DNA from: Candidatus Competibacteraceae bacterium
Lineage (GTDB): Bacteria; Pseudomonadota; Gammaproteobacteria; Competibacterales; Competibacteraceae
Reading direction: 5' to 3'
Length of the DNA stretch: 10,384 nucleotides
Assembly (NCBI GenBank): GCA_020444985.1
Contig: JAGRHK010000026.1
Coordinates: forward strand, 1 to 10,384
In this document: positions 1 through 6,714 of the stretch, one piece after another
Layout of the letters: the number at the start of each line of letters is the position of its first letter
Position numbering within the stretch: position 1 is the first letter of the stretch
The notes under the pieces: model-generated
Told to the model about the DNA's origin: nothing
The model's input: only the letters and a program-made list of their open reading frames with translations
The model's database searches: none
Program-made: the position numbers and the translations under genes

Positions 1-211
1 GGACAGAAGCACCGGGATCCAGCGCTACAACCCCGGCGATCAAGTCACCGTTTACTATAACCCCCAGAACCCGTCGGTCGCGGTTCTTGAGAAGAAAAAA
101 CCCGGATTCTTCGTTTTCGTCGTTCTGATTTTTGGGATTGTATTCCTGTTGGCATCCATCGGCCGCTTGTTTGCTGGGAACGCCACGGCGCTGTTCACGG
201 TCTTTTTTTGA
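1..211 (+). CDS. DUF3592-like membrane protein, C-terminal part
   Basis: The 5' end lies outside the window; 69 residues are visible, read from base 2 to the TGA at 209-211. The sequence begins with a hydrophilic stretch containing RYNPGDQVTVYYNPQNPSVA, a pattern typical of the C-terminal half of DUF3592 proteins (Y-x-x-G-x-x-V-x-V-x-Y-x-P-x-N-P). A basic EKKK follows, then one strongly hydrophobic segment (about residues 38-57 of the visible part, FFVFVVLIFGIVFLLASIG) that should span the inner membrane, and a short tail. The function of DUF3592 proteins is not established. The stop is in the same frame as the following gene and 24 bases ahead of its start, so the two could be cotranscribed. 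The family call rests on the motif alone. Confidence 0.6.
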   Translation, partial: DRSTGIQRYNPGDQVTVYYNPQNPSVAVLEKKKPGFFVFVVLIFGIVFLLASIGRLFAGNATALFTVFF

Positions 212-235
212 CAATATCCGCAAGACAGCATCATT

Positions 236-2509
236 GTGACTCCAATTACCATTAGCCAAATCAAAAACGATCCGGAGCTGGACGAATTTCAGTTATACCC
301 ACGCTTGCCCGAATCCCTGACCTTCGTTCAGGCTATTCAGTATTCTGTTGCCAACCGGCATTATTACAATCTTCTCTTCCAGACCGTGGACAGGTTGTGT
401 GCGCCGGTATTCGCGCTACGCCTTGAAGCGCATGACGCCGGGGCGATTTTGTGGATTCCGTCGCTGCTGGGCAGCATCACGCCGGAACAACTGGTCACCA
501 TGATCAATCGCGCGGCGCCGCCTGCCCGTGTGGGACAGCATGGATTTCAGCGCCCAGATTTGCTGAGTAGCGATCTTTTTACCCTGCTGGGCGTGTTCGT
601 CCGTTACCGGGCCATCGCCCAACCACTGCCCGTCGACGCCCGGGTATTGGACTTCGGTTGCGGCGTCGGCCTGGGATCCTTGATTCTGTCAGCCGCTGGG
701 TATCGTCGCCTGACCGCCTTGGATTCCAGCCAGTCAGCCATCGAGCAAGCGCAATCCTTCCTGGGGGCGGATCGCATCGATTTTCGCACGGACCATCTGG
801 ACGCTATCGATGGGGAGTTCGATGCCATTATCGCTTCCGAGGTCCTGGAGCATATCCGCGACTGGCCTAGAATTCTGTCGTCGTTACGCGAGCGCTTGCA
901 TCCTGCCGGCCAATTGCTGATCACGCTCCCCAACTGGCGTTATCACGGCAGTCATCTTAACCCCGATCATGTCAAGGACTGGGGTCGGGCCGGCGTTCGG
1001 CGCCTGTTCTACGGCCAGGGCGGAACCGTTCATGGATTTCCGACCCGTTCCCGGCCTGACCAAAAGGCCAAATTACAGGCGCTCCACGCCCTCAAGCCTG
1101 CTGCCAGCGAATTTTTTCTGATCCGGCTTAGCCGGGATTTTCGCGCCCATGTACCGGTCATTGGCCGAGTATTGTTGGTCGCTCACGCCATTGCGCCTTT
1201 TGCGCACAGCGGCGTTGCGGTCAGTACGCTGGTCCAGGCGGAAGCCTTGCGCCGGTTGGGCATCGCCGTCGCCGTCCTGGTATCCGATCCCCAGGTCAAT
1301 CGAGCGCAGGTGGATACCGCGAGCCATCCCTTTCCGGTTTACCATGCCCCCGGCGGCAATTTTTTTGACATCTTTCAACGAGAACATACCCATATTCAGG
1401 ATATCCAGCCGGTCTTGCAGGCGATTGAAAGCGTGATCGAACAATTTCGCCCAGAAGTCGTGCATCTTAATGACTATCTGGGCTTTCCCTCGCGCATTCT
1501 GAAGCTGTTGCACGATCTTGGTTGTGTGGTAATTCGCCAAGTCCGCAATATTGAAGAACTCTGCCTGCGGGCCAATCCGGTACTGGACAATCCCTTGCGC
1601 CTATGTTCAGACTGGTTCGATGCCCGCCGCTGTCTGGAGTGCAACGCCATACCGCCGCACCCGCAAAGCGATTATTTCCGAACCTTGCGCGAGCTGCGGA
1701 TTGCCGAACTACAGCTCTGGCGCGATTTTCTCCAGCAGTTTTACCGGCGCCATGTCGATGGCCTGGTGTTCGCCAGCGCGATTTTCCGGGAACGTTTTCT
1801 AACATATCTGGACTTTCCAGCAGAATGCACCCGGATCATTCCGCTCAGTCTGGATGCCCAAACGCTACAGGCCGGGATGCATGACTCCAGGGCGCGACCG
1901 GATTCCGCAGGGTCCGTTGGCGCGTCCTCCCGGTCCGTCCGCTTCCTGTTTATCGGTTCCCTGCAAGCGCGCAAGGGCGCGCATCTGCTGACCGCCGCCG
2001 TCCAGCGCTTGCGCGAACAAGGCTATGCCAACTTTGAATTGCGCGTAGCCGGGGTCAGTGAATCCTTCGCTCCGGAGATTCATGCGGAGATCCTGGCCGC
2101 CGCCAGCGCGCCCGACAGCCGGATTCGCTATCTGGGACCCTACCAGCCCGCAGATCTGGGGCGGCTGCTGCAGGACGTCGATGTTGGCCTGACCCCTTCC
2201 CTGTTCGAGACCGCGTGTCGCACCCTTCAGGAGTTTCTGGTGATGGGTATTCCAGTGATTGCTCATCGCTTCTTCGGTTCAGAAATCGTGACGCCGGGGG
2301 AGAACGGTCTATTGATGGACTGCGGAGAAGCGGCTGACCTGGCTGAGGCCATGCGCACCCTTCTCGACGATCCGGCGCTGCTTGCGCACCTGCGCAACGG
2401 GGCGGCCCGCACTCGGATAGCAACTCCGGATCAAGAAGCAGCCGACTTGCTGGCCTTCTATGAAGAAATGGCGACCTCCCGGTTCAGCGCCATGCCGTGG
2501 GGTCAGTAG
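236..2509 (+). CDS. SAM methyltransferase / GT4 glycosyltransferase fusion
   Basis: This 757-residue protein joins two enzymes. Residues 1-125 are an unrecognised N-terminal region. Residues about 130-300 are a class I SAM-dependent methyltransferase, with motif I VLDFGCGVGLG (137-147), the acidic post-I strand ALDSS (161-165) and SEVLEH (201-206). Residues 311-757 are a GT-B fold glycosyltransferase of the GT4 type: N-terminal domain from RVLLVAHAIAPFAHSG (311-326), C-terminal domain from RFLFIGSLQARKG (569-581), and an intact E-x7-E donor-binding motif at E658 and E666. Four cysteines (C443, C457, C466, C469) lie between the two GT lobes and could bind a metal, as seen in some GT4 enzymes. 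The likely role is sugar transfer plus methylation during surface-polysaccharide synthesis at the cytoplasmic face. The GTG start at 236 is chosen because an in-frame TGA lies 24 bases upstream and the next in-frame ATG is at residue 89, inside a conserved region. The ribosome binding site is weak. Acceptor and donor are unknown. Confidence 0.85.
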   Translation: MTPITISQIKNDPELDEFQLYPRLPESLTFVQAIQYSVANRHYYNLLFQTVDRLCAPVFALRLEAHDAGAILWIPSLLGSITPEQLVTMINRAAPPARVGQHGFQRPDLLSSDLFTLLGVFVRYRAIAQPLPVDARVLDFGCGVGLGSLILSAAGYRRLTALDSSQSAIEQAQSFLGADRIDFRTDHLDAIDGEFDAIIASEVLEHIRDWPRILSSLRERLHPAGQLLITLPNWRYHGSHLNPDHVKDWGRAGVRRLFYGQGGTVHGFPTRSRPDQKAKLQALHALKPAASEFFLIRLSRDFRAHVPVIGRVLLVAHAIAPFAHSGVAVSTLVQAEALRRLGIAVAVLVSDPQVNRAQVDTASHPFPVYHAPGGNFFDIFQREHTHIQDIQPVLQAIESVIEQFRPEVVHLNDYLGFPSRILKLLHDLGCVVIRQVRNIEELCLRANPVLDNPLRLCSDWFDARRCLECNAIPPHPQSDYFRTLRELRIAELQLWRDFLQQFYRRHVDGLVFASAIFRERFLTYLDFPAECTRIIPLSLDAQTLQAGMHDSRARPDSAGSVGASSRSVRFLFIGSLQARKGAHLLTAAVQRLREQGYANFELRVAGVSESFAPEIHAEILAAASAPDSRIRYLGPYQPADLGRLLQDVDVGLTPSLFETACRTLQEFLVMGIPVIAHRFFGSEIVTPGENGLLMDCGEAADLAEAMRTLLDDPALLAHLRNGAARTRIATPDQEAADLLAFYEEMATSRFSAMPWGQ

Positions 2510-2557
2510 GGGCCGTCAAGCCGTGTTTTTCAACCCCGGATATTCATCGGACCGCCC

Positions 2558-3556
2558 ATGATTATCAGCCGTACTCCGTTTCGCGTTTCCTTTTTTGGCG
2601 GCGGGACGGATTATCCCGACTGGTATCTTGAGCATGGCGGACAGGTGCTGTCCACGACGATCGACAAATACTGCTACATTGCCTGTCGTCCTTTGCCCCC
2701 CTTTTTCGACTACCGCTACCGCGTGGTCTACTCCCGCATCGAAACGGTCAAAACCATCGACCAGATTCGCCACCCGGCGGTTAAGGCCGTTCTGCGCCAC
2801 CTCAACTGCCGACGGGGCCTGTCGATCAACTACGATGGCGACCTGCCTGCTCGCTCCGGTCTTGGCACCAGCTCCAGCTTCACCGTCGGCCTGCTGAACG
2901 CCCTGTATGCCCTGCGTGGTCAATACAGCGATGCTGATCGCCTGGCCCGCGAAGCCCTGCATGTCGAACAAGTTCTGATTGGCGAACCGGTTGGCTCTCA
3001 GGATCAGATCGCCGCCGCCTACGGCGGTTTCAATCGCATCCGTTTCCATCCGGGTGGAGCCTTCCAGGTTGAACCCGTCATCATCAGCACCGCTAAACGG
3101 GAAGCCCTGAGCGAGCATCTCATGCTGTTTTTTACCGGTATCTCACGCTATTCCGCCAACGTCGCGCGCAGCAAGATCGCCCGTCTCCATCAGCGCACTG
3201 CGCAACTGCAACGTATCAGCGCCATCGTGGAAGAGGCCCTGCGTTTCCTCAGCAGCAGCGAGGGCAGTATCCTGCCCTTTGGCGAACTGCTCGACGAGGC
3301 ATGGCAACACAAACGCACCCTGTCTGATCAGGTCACCAATCCAGCCATTGATGACCTTTATCGGGAAGCCCACGCCGCTGGCGCGATCGGTGGTAAATTG
3401 CTGGGTGCTGGCGGTGGCGGTTTCTTCCTGCTCTTTGTTCCCCCCGACCGGCAAGCCGCCGTGCGCCAGCGCCTGCAACGCCTGACGCATGTCCCGCTGA
3501 GATTCGACAACTCTGGCTCGAAAATTGTGCTCTATCAACCCAACGACCCCGGCTAA
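2558..3556 (+). CDS. hddA: GHMP-family sugar kinase, HddA-like
   Basis: This 332-residue cytoplasmic kinase has all three GHMP motifs: motif 1 RTPFRVSFFGGGTDYP (5-20), the phosphate-binding motif 2 DLPARSGLGTSSSF (95-108), and motif 3 IGGKLLGAGGGGFFLLF (277-293). The N-terminal form of motif 1 (SFFGGGTDYPDWY) and the overall length match the D-glycero-D-manno-heptose-7-phosphate kinase group (HddA), which phosphorylates C1 of the heptose on the route to GDP-heptose. Related kinases act on other sugars such as fucose or galactose, so the substrate is inferred. It follows the methyltransferase/glycosyltransferase gene by 48 bases on the same strand, which suggests one polysaccharide operon. No partner gene for heptose activation (gmhA, gmhB, hddC) is in the window. 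The ATG at 2558 lacks a strong Shine-Dalgarno sequence, but motif 1 begins at residue 5, so the start cannot lie much further in. Confidence 0.75.
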   Translation: MIISRTPFRVSFFGGGTDYPDWYLEHGGQVLSTTIDKYCYIACRPLPPFFDYRYRVVYSRIETVKTIDQIRHPAVKAVLRHLNCRRGLSINYDGDLPARSGLGTSSSFTVGLLNALYALRGQYSDADRLAREALHVEQVLIGEPVGSQDQIAAAYGGFNRIRFHPGGAFQVEPVIISTAKREALSEHLMLFFTGISRYSANVARSKIARLHQRTAQLQRISAIVEEALRFLSSSEGSILPFGELLDEAWQHKRTLSDQVTNPAIDDLYREAHAAGAIGGKLLGAGGGGFFLLFVPPDRQAAVRQRLQRLTHVPLRFDNSGSKIVLYQPNDPG

Positions 3557-3650
3557 ATAGCGTGCTTCCGGAATAAACCATCGCTGCTTGATAACCTGAG
3601 CGCCCAATACGATTGAGGCCATACCTGCGGCCAACATGGCGACCACATCG

Positions 3651-3673
3651 GACAGGAGTACGTGCTTCCTGTC
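3651..3673 (-). terminator. Stem-loop between the converging hddA-like and aldA genes
   Basis: A perfect 7-bp stem, GACAGGA pairing with TCCTGTC, encloses a 9-base loop. It lies 24 bases past the aldA stop (reading the minus strand) and 95 bases past the hddA-like stop. No T-run follows on either strand, so it may stabilise 3' ends or pause RNA polymerase rather than act as a classical intrinsic terminator. The rest of 3557-3696 shows no recognisable gene. Confidence 0.3.
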
Positions 3674-3696
3674 AGCAATGCATAGAGTCGGAGCGG

Positions 3697-5130
3697 TTAG
3701 TATTGAATATAGGCGACATGGGTCTGGAGATATTCATACAGGCCATGCTTGCCGTCTGCCCCGCCAATGCCCGACTTGCGCCATCCGGCATGGAATCCCT
3801 GCATGGCCTCAAAGTTTTCTCGGTTCACATAGGTTTCACCGAATTTAAGGCGGTTGATTGCTTCAAAAGCCTTGTTGATATTTGCCGTATAAATGGATGA
3901 GGTCAGGCCGAATTCGCAATCATTGGCAAGGGCGATTGCTTCATCCAGGTCGTTGAAGGTGAGCACGGGCAGTACGGGGCCGAAGACTTCATTACGCACA
4001 ACATCAAAATCCTGTTTGCAGTTTCCAAGTACGGTCGGCGCATAAAAATAGCCGGTTTTCATATCTGGACGCTTGCCGCCACACAATACTTCGGCCCCTT
4101 CTTTCCTGGCGAGATCAACCATGGCCTCGATTTTTTCCAGTTGGCTATGGCTGACTTGGCAGCTCATATCCGGGGCGGGATCGGCAAAAGGACTGTCATA
4201 AGTGACCGCCTTCATGGCTGCAACCAGTTTCTCTGTAAATTCATCAGCAATGCTGTTCTCTACATAGAGCCGCTCTGCACAATTACATACCTGACCGCTG
4301 AAAATGACCCGTGAGGCCACCACCGCTTTTACGGCCAGATCAAGATCGGCATCCGCACAGACAATAGCTGGAGCTTTGCCGCCCAGCTCAAGCGAGCATT
4401 TGGTGATATTTTCCGCCGTGCCTTCAATGATGCGTGTTCCCGCTTCAACGCTGCCTGTCAGCGTGACCATGGCGGTTATTGGGCTGCGAACCAGCTTTTC
4501 GCCCAGAGTGGAGCCGCGACCTGAGGTAAAGTTAACGATTCCGGCTGGAAGGTCCAGTCCGGCGACATGCTTGGCAAATTCAAGCGTCGTTGCTGGAGTT
4601 TCGCTGCTTGGCTTAATAACAATGGTATTGCCGGTGAGAAGCGCGGGCGCTACTTTGCGCGCCATGACAAAGAACGGGAAATTCCATGGGCAGATACCGA
4701 CGACTACGCCCATGGGTTGGCGAAAGAGCAGCATGTTTTCTTTTGGACGATCACTCTGGATAATTTCGCCTTCGTAAATCCGCGCCCAGCCCGCATAATA
4801 ATCGAAATAATCTGCAGTAAAATCGATCTCAATTTGCGCCAAAGGAAGCACCTTGGCCTGTTCGCTAGCCAGGATGTTAGCCAATTCAATCCGGTTTTCT
4901 CTGATGACATTTGCCATCTTTTTCAATGCTTGAGCGCGAACAATCGCGGGTTGTGCTGCCCATGCGTCCTGCGCATTCTGTGCGGCATCCAAAGCCAGTT
5001 GCGCGTCAACCTCATCTCCTTGCGGAGCATGCGCCATAATCTCTCCGGTATACGGGTTTTCCACCTCAATGAATTGATTTGAGTGGGAATCCACTAAAGC
5101 GCCATTAATCAACTGTTGATACTTTTTCAT
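3697..5130 (-). CDS. aldA: Lactaldehyde/glycolaldehyde dehydrogenase (AldA type)
   Basis: This is an NAD-dependent aldehyde dehydrogenase of 477 residues; E. coli AldA has 479. The catalytic parts are present: PWNF with the catalytic Asn at 150, LELGGKAP with the general-base Glu at 248, and SGQVCNCAE with the nucleophilic Cys at 282. The C-terminal stretch, including FEAMQGFHAGWRKSGIGG and GKHGLYEYLQTH, is nearly the same as in E. coli AldA, which oxidises L-lactaldehyde (from fucose or rhamnose breakdown) and glycolaldehyde. The ATG at 5130 is chosen because GGAGG lies 5 bases upstream (5136-5140). An in-frame TTG at 5142 would place that Shine-Dalgarno sequence inside the coding region. 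The gene runs against its neighbours, separates two polysaccharide genes from fcl and is visibly lower in GC, so it was probably acquired or moved here. It appears intact. Confidence 0.9.
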   Translation of the reverse strand: MKKYQQLINGALVDSHSNQFIEVENPYTGEIMAHAPQGDEVDAQLALDAAQNAQDAWAAQPAIVRAQALKKMANVIRENRIELANILASEQAKVLPLAQIEIDFTADYFDYYAGWARIYEGEIIQSDRPKENMLLFRQPMGVVVGICPWNFPFFVMARKVAPALLTGNTIVIKPSSETPATTLEFAKHVAGLDLPAGIVNFTSGRGSTLGEKLVRSPITAMVTLTGSVEAGTRIIEGTAENITKCSLELGGKAPAIVCADADLDLAVKAVVASRVIFSGQVCNCAERLYVENSIADEFTEKLVAAMKAVTYDSPFADPAPDMSCQVSHSQLEKIEAMVDLARKEGAEVLCGGKRPDMKTGYFYAPTVLGNCKQDFDVVRNEVFGPVLPVLTFNDLDEAIALANDCEFGLTSSIYTANINKAFEAINRLKFGETYVNRENFEAMQGFHAGWRKSGIGGADGKHGLYEYLQTHVAYIQY

Positions 5131-5135
5131 AGTAA

Positions 5136-5140
5136 CCTCC
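5136..5140 (-). promoter_or_regulatory. Shine-Dalgarno sequence of aldA
   Basis: Read on the minus strand this is GGAGG, 5 bases before the ATG at 5130. It decides the start: the longer reading from TTG at 5142 would overlap the site and add only four residues not expected from the AldA family. Confidence 0.8.
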
Positions 5141-5209
5141 AAAGGATAGGTTTATGGCTTTTGTCGGGTAAACTTTTGGGAAAACTGCTCAGAATCCGTA
5201 ATTGAGCCA

Positions 5210-5249
5210 AATGAACAAACAGTGTAAATCTCCAATCCAATCGTTCATT
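5210..5249. promoter_or_regulatory. Possible operator upstream of aldA
   Basis: AATGAAC (5210-5216) and GTTCATT (5243-5249) form a perfect 7-bp inverted repeat with arms 33 bases apart centre to centre, about three helical turns. A direct repeat AGTGTA (5221-5226 and 5251-5256, 30 bases apart) is interleaved with it; on the minus strand these read TACACT, a plausible but imperfect -10 box. The site lies 80-120 bases upstream of the aldA start, where a promoter and operator would be expected. No convincing -35 box was found and no regulator gene is adjacent, so binding is inferred only. Confidence 0.3.
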
Positions 5250-5261
5250 GAGTGTAGAATG

Positions 5262-5381
5262 TTTTTAAGAGTGGGACACGCCCGGTTCGCCTGTGAAGTG
5301 AGCGATGCGGTCCTACCGCCAGCAGCAGGAAGCCATCGAAGCAGCTCGGAGCCGGCTGCATACGGCGCCGGAGCGCCGTAG
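5262..5381 (+). pseudogene. tnpB C-terminal remnant (IS200/IS605 type), copy 1
   Basis: Reading from about 5262 to the TAG at 5379-5381 gives a tail containing LRVGHARFACEVSDAVLPPA, followed by a Ser/Ala/Gly-rich end. This resembles the low-complexity C-terminal extensions of TnpB proteins from IS200/IS605 elements, in which the (L/T)-x-G-H-(A/T) segment follows the lost RuvC/zinc-finger core. No catalytic residues remain. The stop codon overlaps the first base of the right-end motif, just as in intact elements where tnpB runs into its right end. Upstream sequence is the aldA promoter region, so the element was truncated close to 5262. Recognition is from memory of family tails, without a search. 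Confidence 0.5.
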
Positions 5382-5414
5382 GAATCGCCGGCCCTCAGCC
5401 GGGGAGGATGTCAA
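5361..5414 (+). mobile_element. IS200/IS605-type right end, copy 1 (possible omega-RNA 3' part)
   Basis: An 8-bp perfect hairpin, TACGGCGC-CGGA-GCGCCGTA (5361-5380), is followed by GGAATC (5381-5386), a second hairpin with stem CCGGC/GCCGG (5388-5402) and the terminal GGGGAGGATGTCAA (5401-5414). The GGAATC ... hairpin ... GAGGATGTCAA layout is characteristic of the right ends of many IS200/IS605 elements that carry tnpB. In such elements the omega-RNA scaffold ends at this point and the guide is read from the next bases, here from 5415. No tnpA, complete tnpB or left end is found beside it, so this is a solitary remnant. Confidence 0.6.
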
Positions 5415-5434
5415 AAACACGAGTGAACGCCCCG

Positions 5435-6400
5435 ATGAAAAAGACCGCCCGCATTTACGTCGCCGGCCATTGCGGTCTAGTCGGCTCTGCCTTGGCGCGG
5501 CAGCTCATGGCCCAGGGCTACTCGAAAATACTGACGCGCACCCATGCCGATCTGGATCTGACCCAACCGGATGCCGTCGACGCCTTTTTCGCTCTCGAAC
5601 GCCCTCAATACGTTTTCCTGGCCGCCGCCAAAGTGGGCGGTATCCAAGTCAACGCGGCATACCCAGCCGACTTTATCAGCGATAATCTGGCGATTCAGCA
5701 GAACGTGATGACTGCCGCCCACTGTCATGGAGTAGAACGCCTGCTATTTTTCGGCTCCAACTGCGCCTACCCTCGCGACTTTCCCCGACCGATCCGCGAA
5801 GACGAGCTGCTCGCTGGTCCGTTGGAGGACACGAACCGCGCCTACGCGATCGCCAAGCTTGCCGGCATAGAAATGTGTCGCGCTTACCGCCGCCAACATG
5901 GCGCGCGTTATCTCACTGTCATGCCCGCCAGCCTCTACGGCCCTGGCGACTGCTATGATTTGCAAAAATCGCATGTCCTGCCGGCGCTGATTCGCAAATG
6001 TCATGAGGCTAAAGCGCGGAGGGAAACCGAAATCGTGATTTGGGGCAGCGGAACCCCGCGCCGAGAATTTCTCTATAGCGATGACCTGGCCGCTGCCTGT
6101 GTCTTCCTGATGAACCTGGCTGACGCTGATTTTGACGCCCTGTTGGATGCGCCAGGCGCGCCGGGGCTGATCAACATCGGCTGTGGCGAGGATTTAAGTA
6201 TTGCGGACCTTGCCCGGATCGTAGCTCGCGTCATTGGCTTCTCAGGCGTTTTAACATTTGATACGCGCAAACCGGATGGAACTCCGCATAAACAGCTCGA
6301 CAGCCGACGCATCCAGGCTCTCGGCTGGCGGCCAACGACTTCGTTTGAGGTCGGCATTGCCCAGGTTTACCAGGATTTTCTCGACAACGAGTTGTCATGA
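5435..6400 (+). CDS. fcl: GDP-L-fucose synthase
   Basis: This 321-residue SDR-family enzyme has the same length as E. coli Fcl (WcaG) and aligns along its whole length by eye. It epimerises and reduces GDP-4-keto-6-deoxy-D-mannose to GDP-L-fucose with NADPH in the cytosol. Visible features are the nucleotide-binding AGHCGLVGSA (10-19), FLAAAKVGGI (61-70), the catalytic Ser108 and Cys110 in GSNCAYP, Tyr137 and Lys141 in YAIAKLAG, His180, and WGSGTPRREFLYSDD, which matches E. coli WGSGTPMREFLHVDD. The ATG at 5435 gives the expected N-terminus. An in-frame ATG at 5408 lies inside the upstream IS right end, would add nine residues and has no suitably spaced Shine-Dalgarno sequence. The usual partner gmd is not in the window. 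A related reductase for GDP-6-deoxy-heptose is the main alternative, given the HddA-like kinase nearby. Confidence 0.9.
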   Translation: MKKTARIYVAGHCGLVGSALARQLMAQGYSKILTRTHADLDLTQPDAVDAFFALERPQYVFLAAAKVGGIQVNAAYPADFISDNLAIQQNVMTAAHCHGVERLLFFGSNCAYPRDFPRPIREDELLAGPLEDTNRAYAIAKLAGIEMCRAYRRQHGARYLTVMPASLYGPGDCYDLQKSHVLPALIRKCHEAKARRETEIVIWGSGTPRREFLYSDDLAAACVFLMNLADADFDALLDAPGAPGLINIGCGEDLSIADLARIVARVIGFSGVLTFDTRKPDGTPHKQLDSRRIQALGWRPTTSFEVGIAQVYQDFLDNELS

Positions 6401-6507
6401 ATATCAGCCACACCGAGATTCATCCTTTTCTCCGCGAGAGACTCCGGCCTTTAGGCCGGAGAGGGATAGCGGACGGTGCGAGAGTCCCCCTTGCGGGGAC
6501 TCGCTAA
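6397..6507 (+). pseudogene. Possible gene fragment overlapping the fcl stop
   Basis: An ATG at 6397 overlaps the fcl stop in an ATGA arrangement, which is common for translationally coupled operon genes. It opens a reading frame of 36 codons ending at TAA 6505-6507. The first residues (MNISHTEIHPFLRERL) could be a true N-terminus; from about codon 16 the frame runs into the stem-loop DNA starting at 6442 and becomes Arg/Gly-rich. I read it as the start of a third polysaccharide gene cut off by the mobile-element debris. The parent gene cannot be identified from 16 residues, and chance overlap is possible. Confidence 0.3.
6442..6504 (+). repeat. Two strong stem-loops in the fcl-subtilase gap
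   Basis: CTCCGGCC-TTTA-GGCCGGAG (6442-6461) is a perfect 8-bp hairpin with a tetraloop. A second hairpin at 6478-6504 pairs GCGA and GTCCCC with GGGGAC and TCGC, with a two-base bulge (GA) on the 5' side. Together they could form the folded part of an IS left end, a REP-like or MITE-like element, or part of an omega-RNA-like RNA. The CTCTTTTC at 6514-6521, about ten bases after the second stem, also makes a weak terminator for fcl possible. Which of these applies cannot be settled here. Confidence 0.45.
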
Positions 6508-6539
6508 GCAACGCTCTTTTCGTTAACATCACCACTGTC

Positions 6540-6704
6540 TCTTATTCAAGACCTACCGCCGGGCGGGCGGGATGTGAAGTCTGTGGAGAGGATGTGAGAC
6601 CTGGGGGAGTTTCCGGCTGCGGATCGAACCGCGTAAGACTCCCCACTTTGGGGAATCGAATCGGCGAAAACCAAGCCATAACGCCTCTGGGCAATCCTCA
6701 ATGA
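6540..6704 (+). pseudogene. tnpB C-terminal remnant (IS200/IS605 type), copy 2
   Basis: In the frame ending at TGA 6702-6704 the sequence reads SYSRPTAGRAGCEVCGEDVR and continues with PGG, a Gly/Ser/Arg-rich stretch and a final NPQ. The TAGRAG ... CGEDVRP pattern resembles the variable C-terminal tails of TnpB proteins. No D-R-D-x-N-A-A RuvC motif, zinc finger or earlier domain is present, so no nuclease can be made. The DNA is also rich in pairing segments: TCCCCA-CTT-TGGGGA at 6640-6654, GCGG/CCGC at 6619-6632, and GGGGAGT 6604-6610 with ACTCCCC 6638-6644. This suits the overlap of tnpB 3' ends with the omega-RNA scaffold. The upstream limit of the remnant is approximate. Confidence 0.5.
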
Positions 6705-6714
6705 AACAGAAAAC

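Noticed and set aside
5131..5142. Longer aldA start at TTG 5142
   Set aside because: It would put the GGAGG Shine-Dalgarno sequence inside the coding region; the ATG at 5130 is well spaced and fits the family length.
5305..5685. 126-codon open frame across the first right end and the start of fcl
   Set aside because: It is out of frame with fcl, Arg/Pro-rich, and explained by the tnpB remnant and fcl.
6258..6539. Upstream part of the frame that ends at 6704
   Set aside because: The portion before about 6540 is a shadow of fcl and of the stem-loop DNA; only the tail looks like tnpB.
6590..6660. T-arm-like GCGGTTCGATCCGC on the minus strand, suggesting a tRNA
   Set aside because: The stem has only four pairs with a six-base loop, and no acceptor, anticodon or D arm can be built around it.
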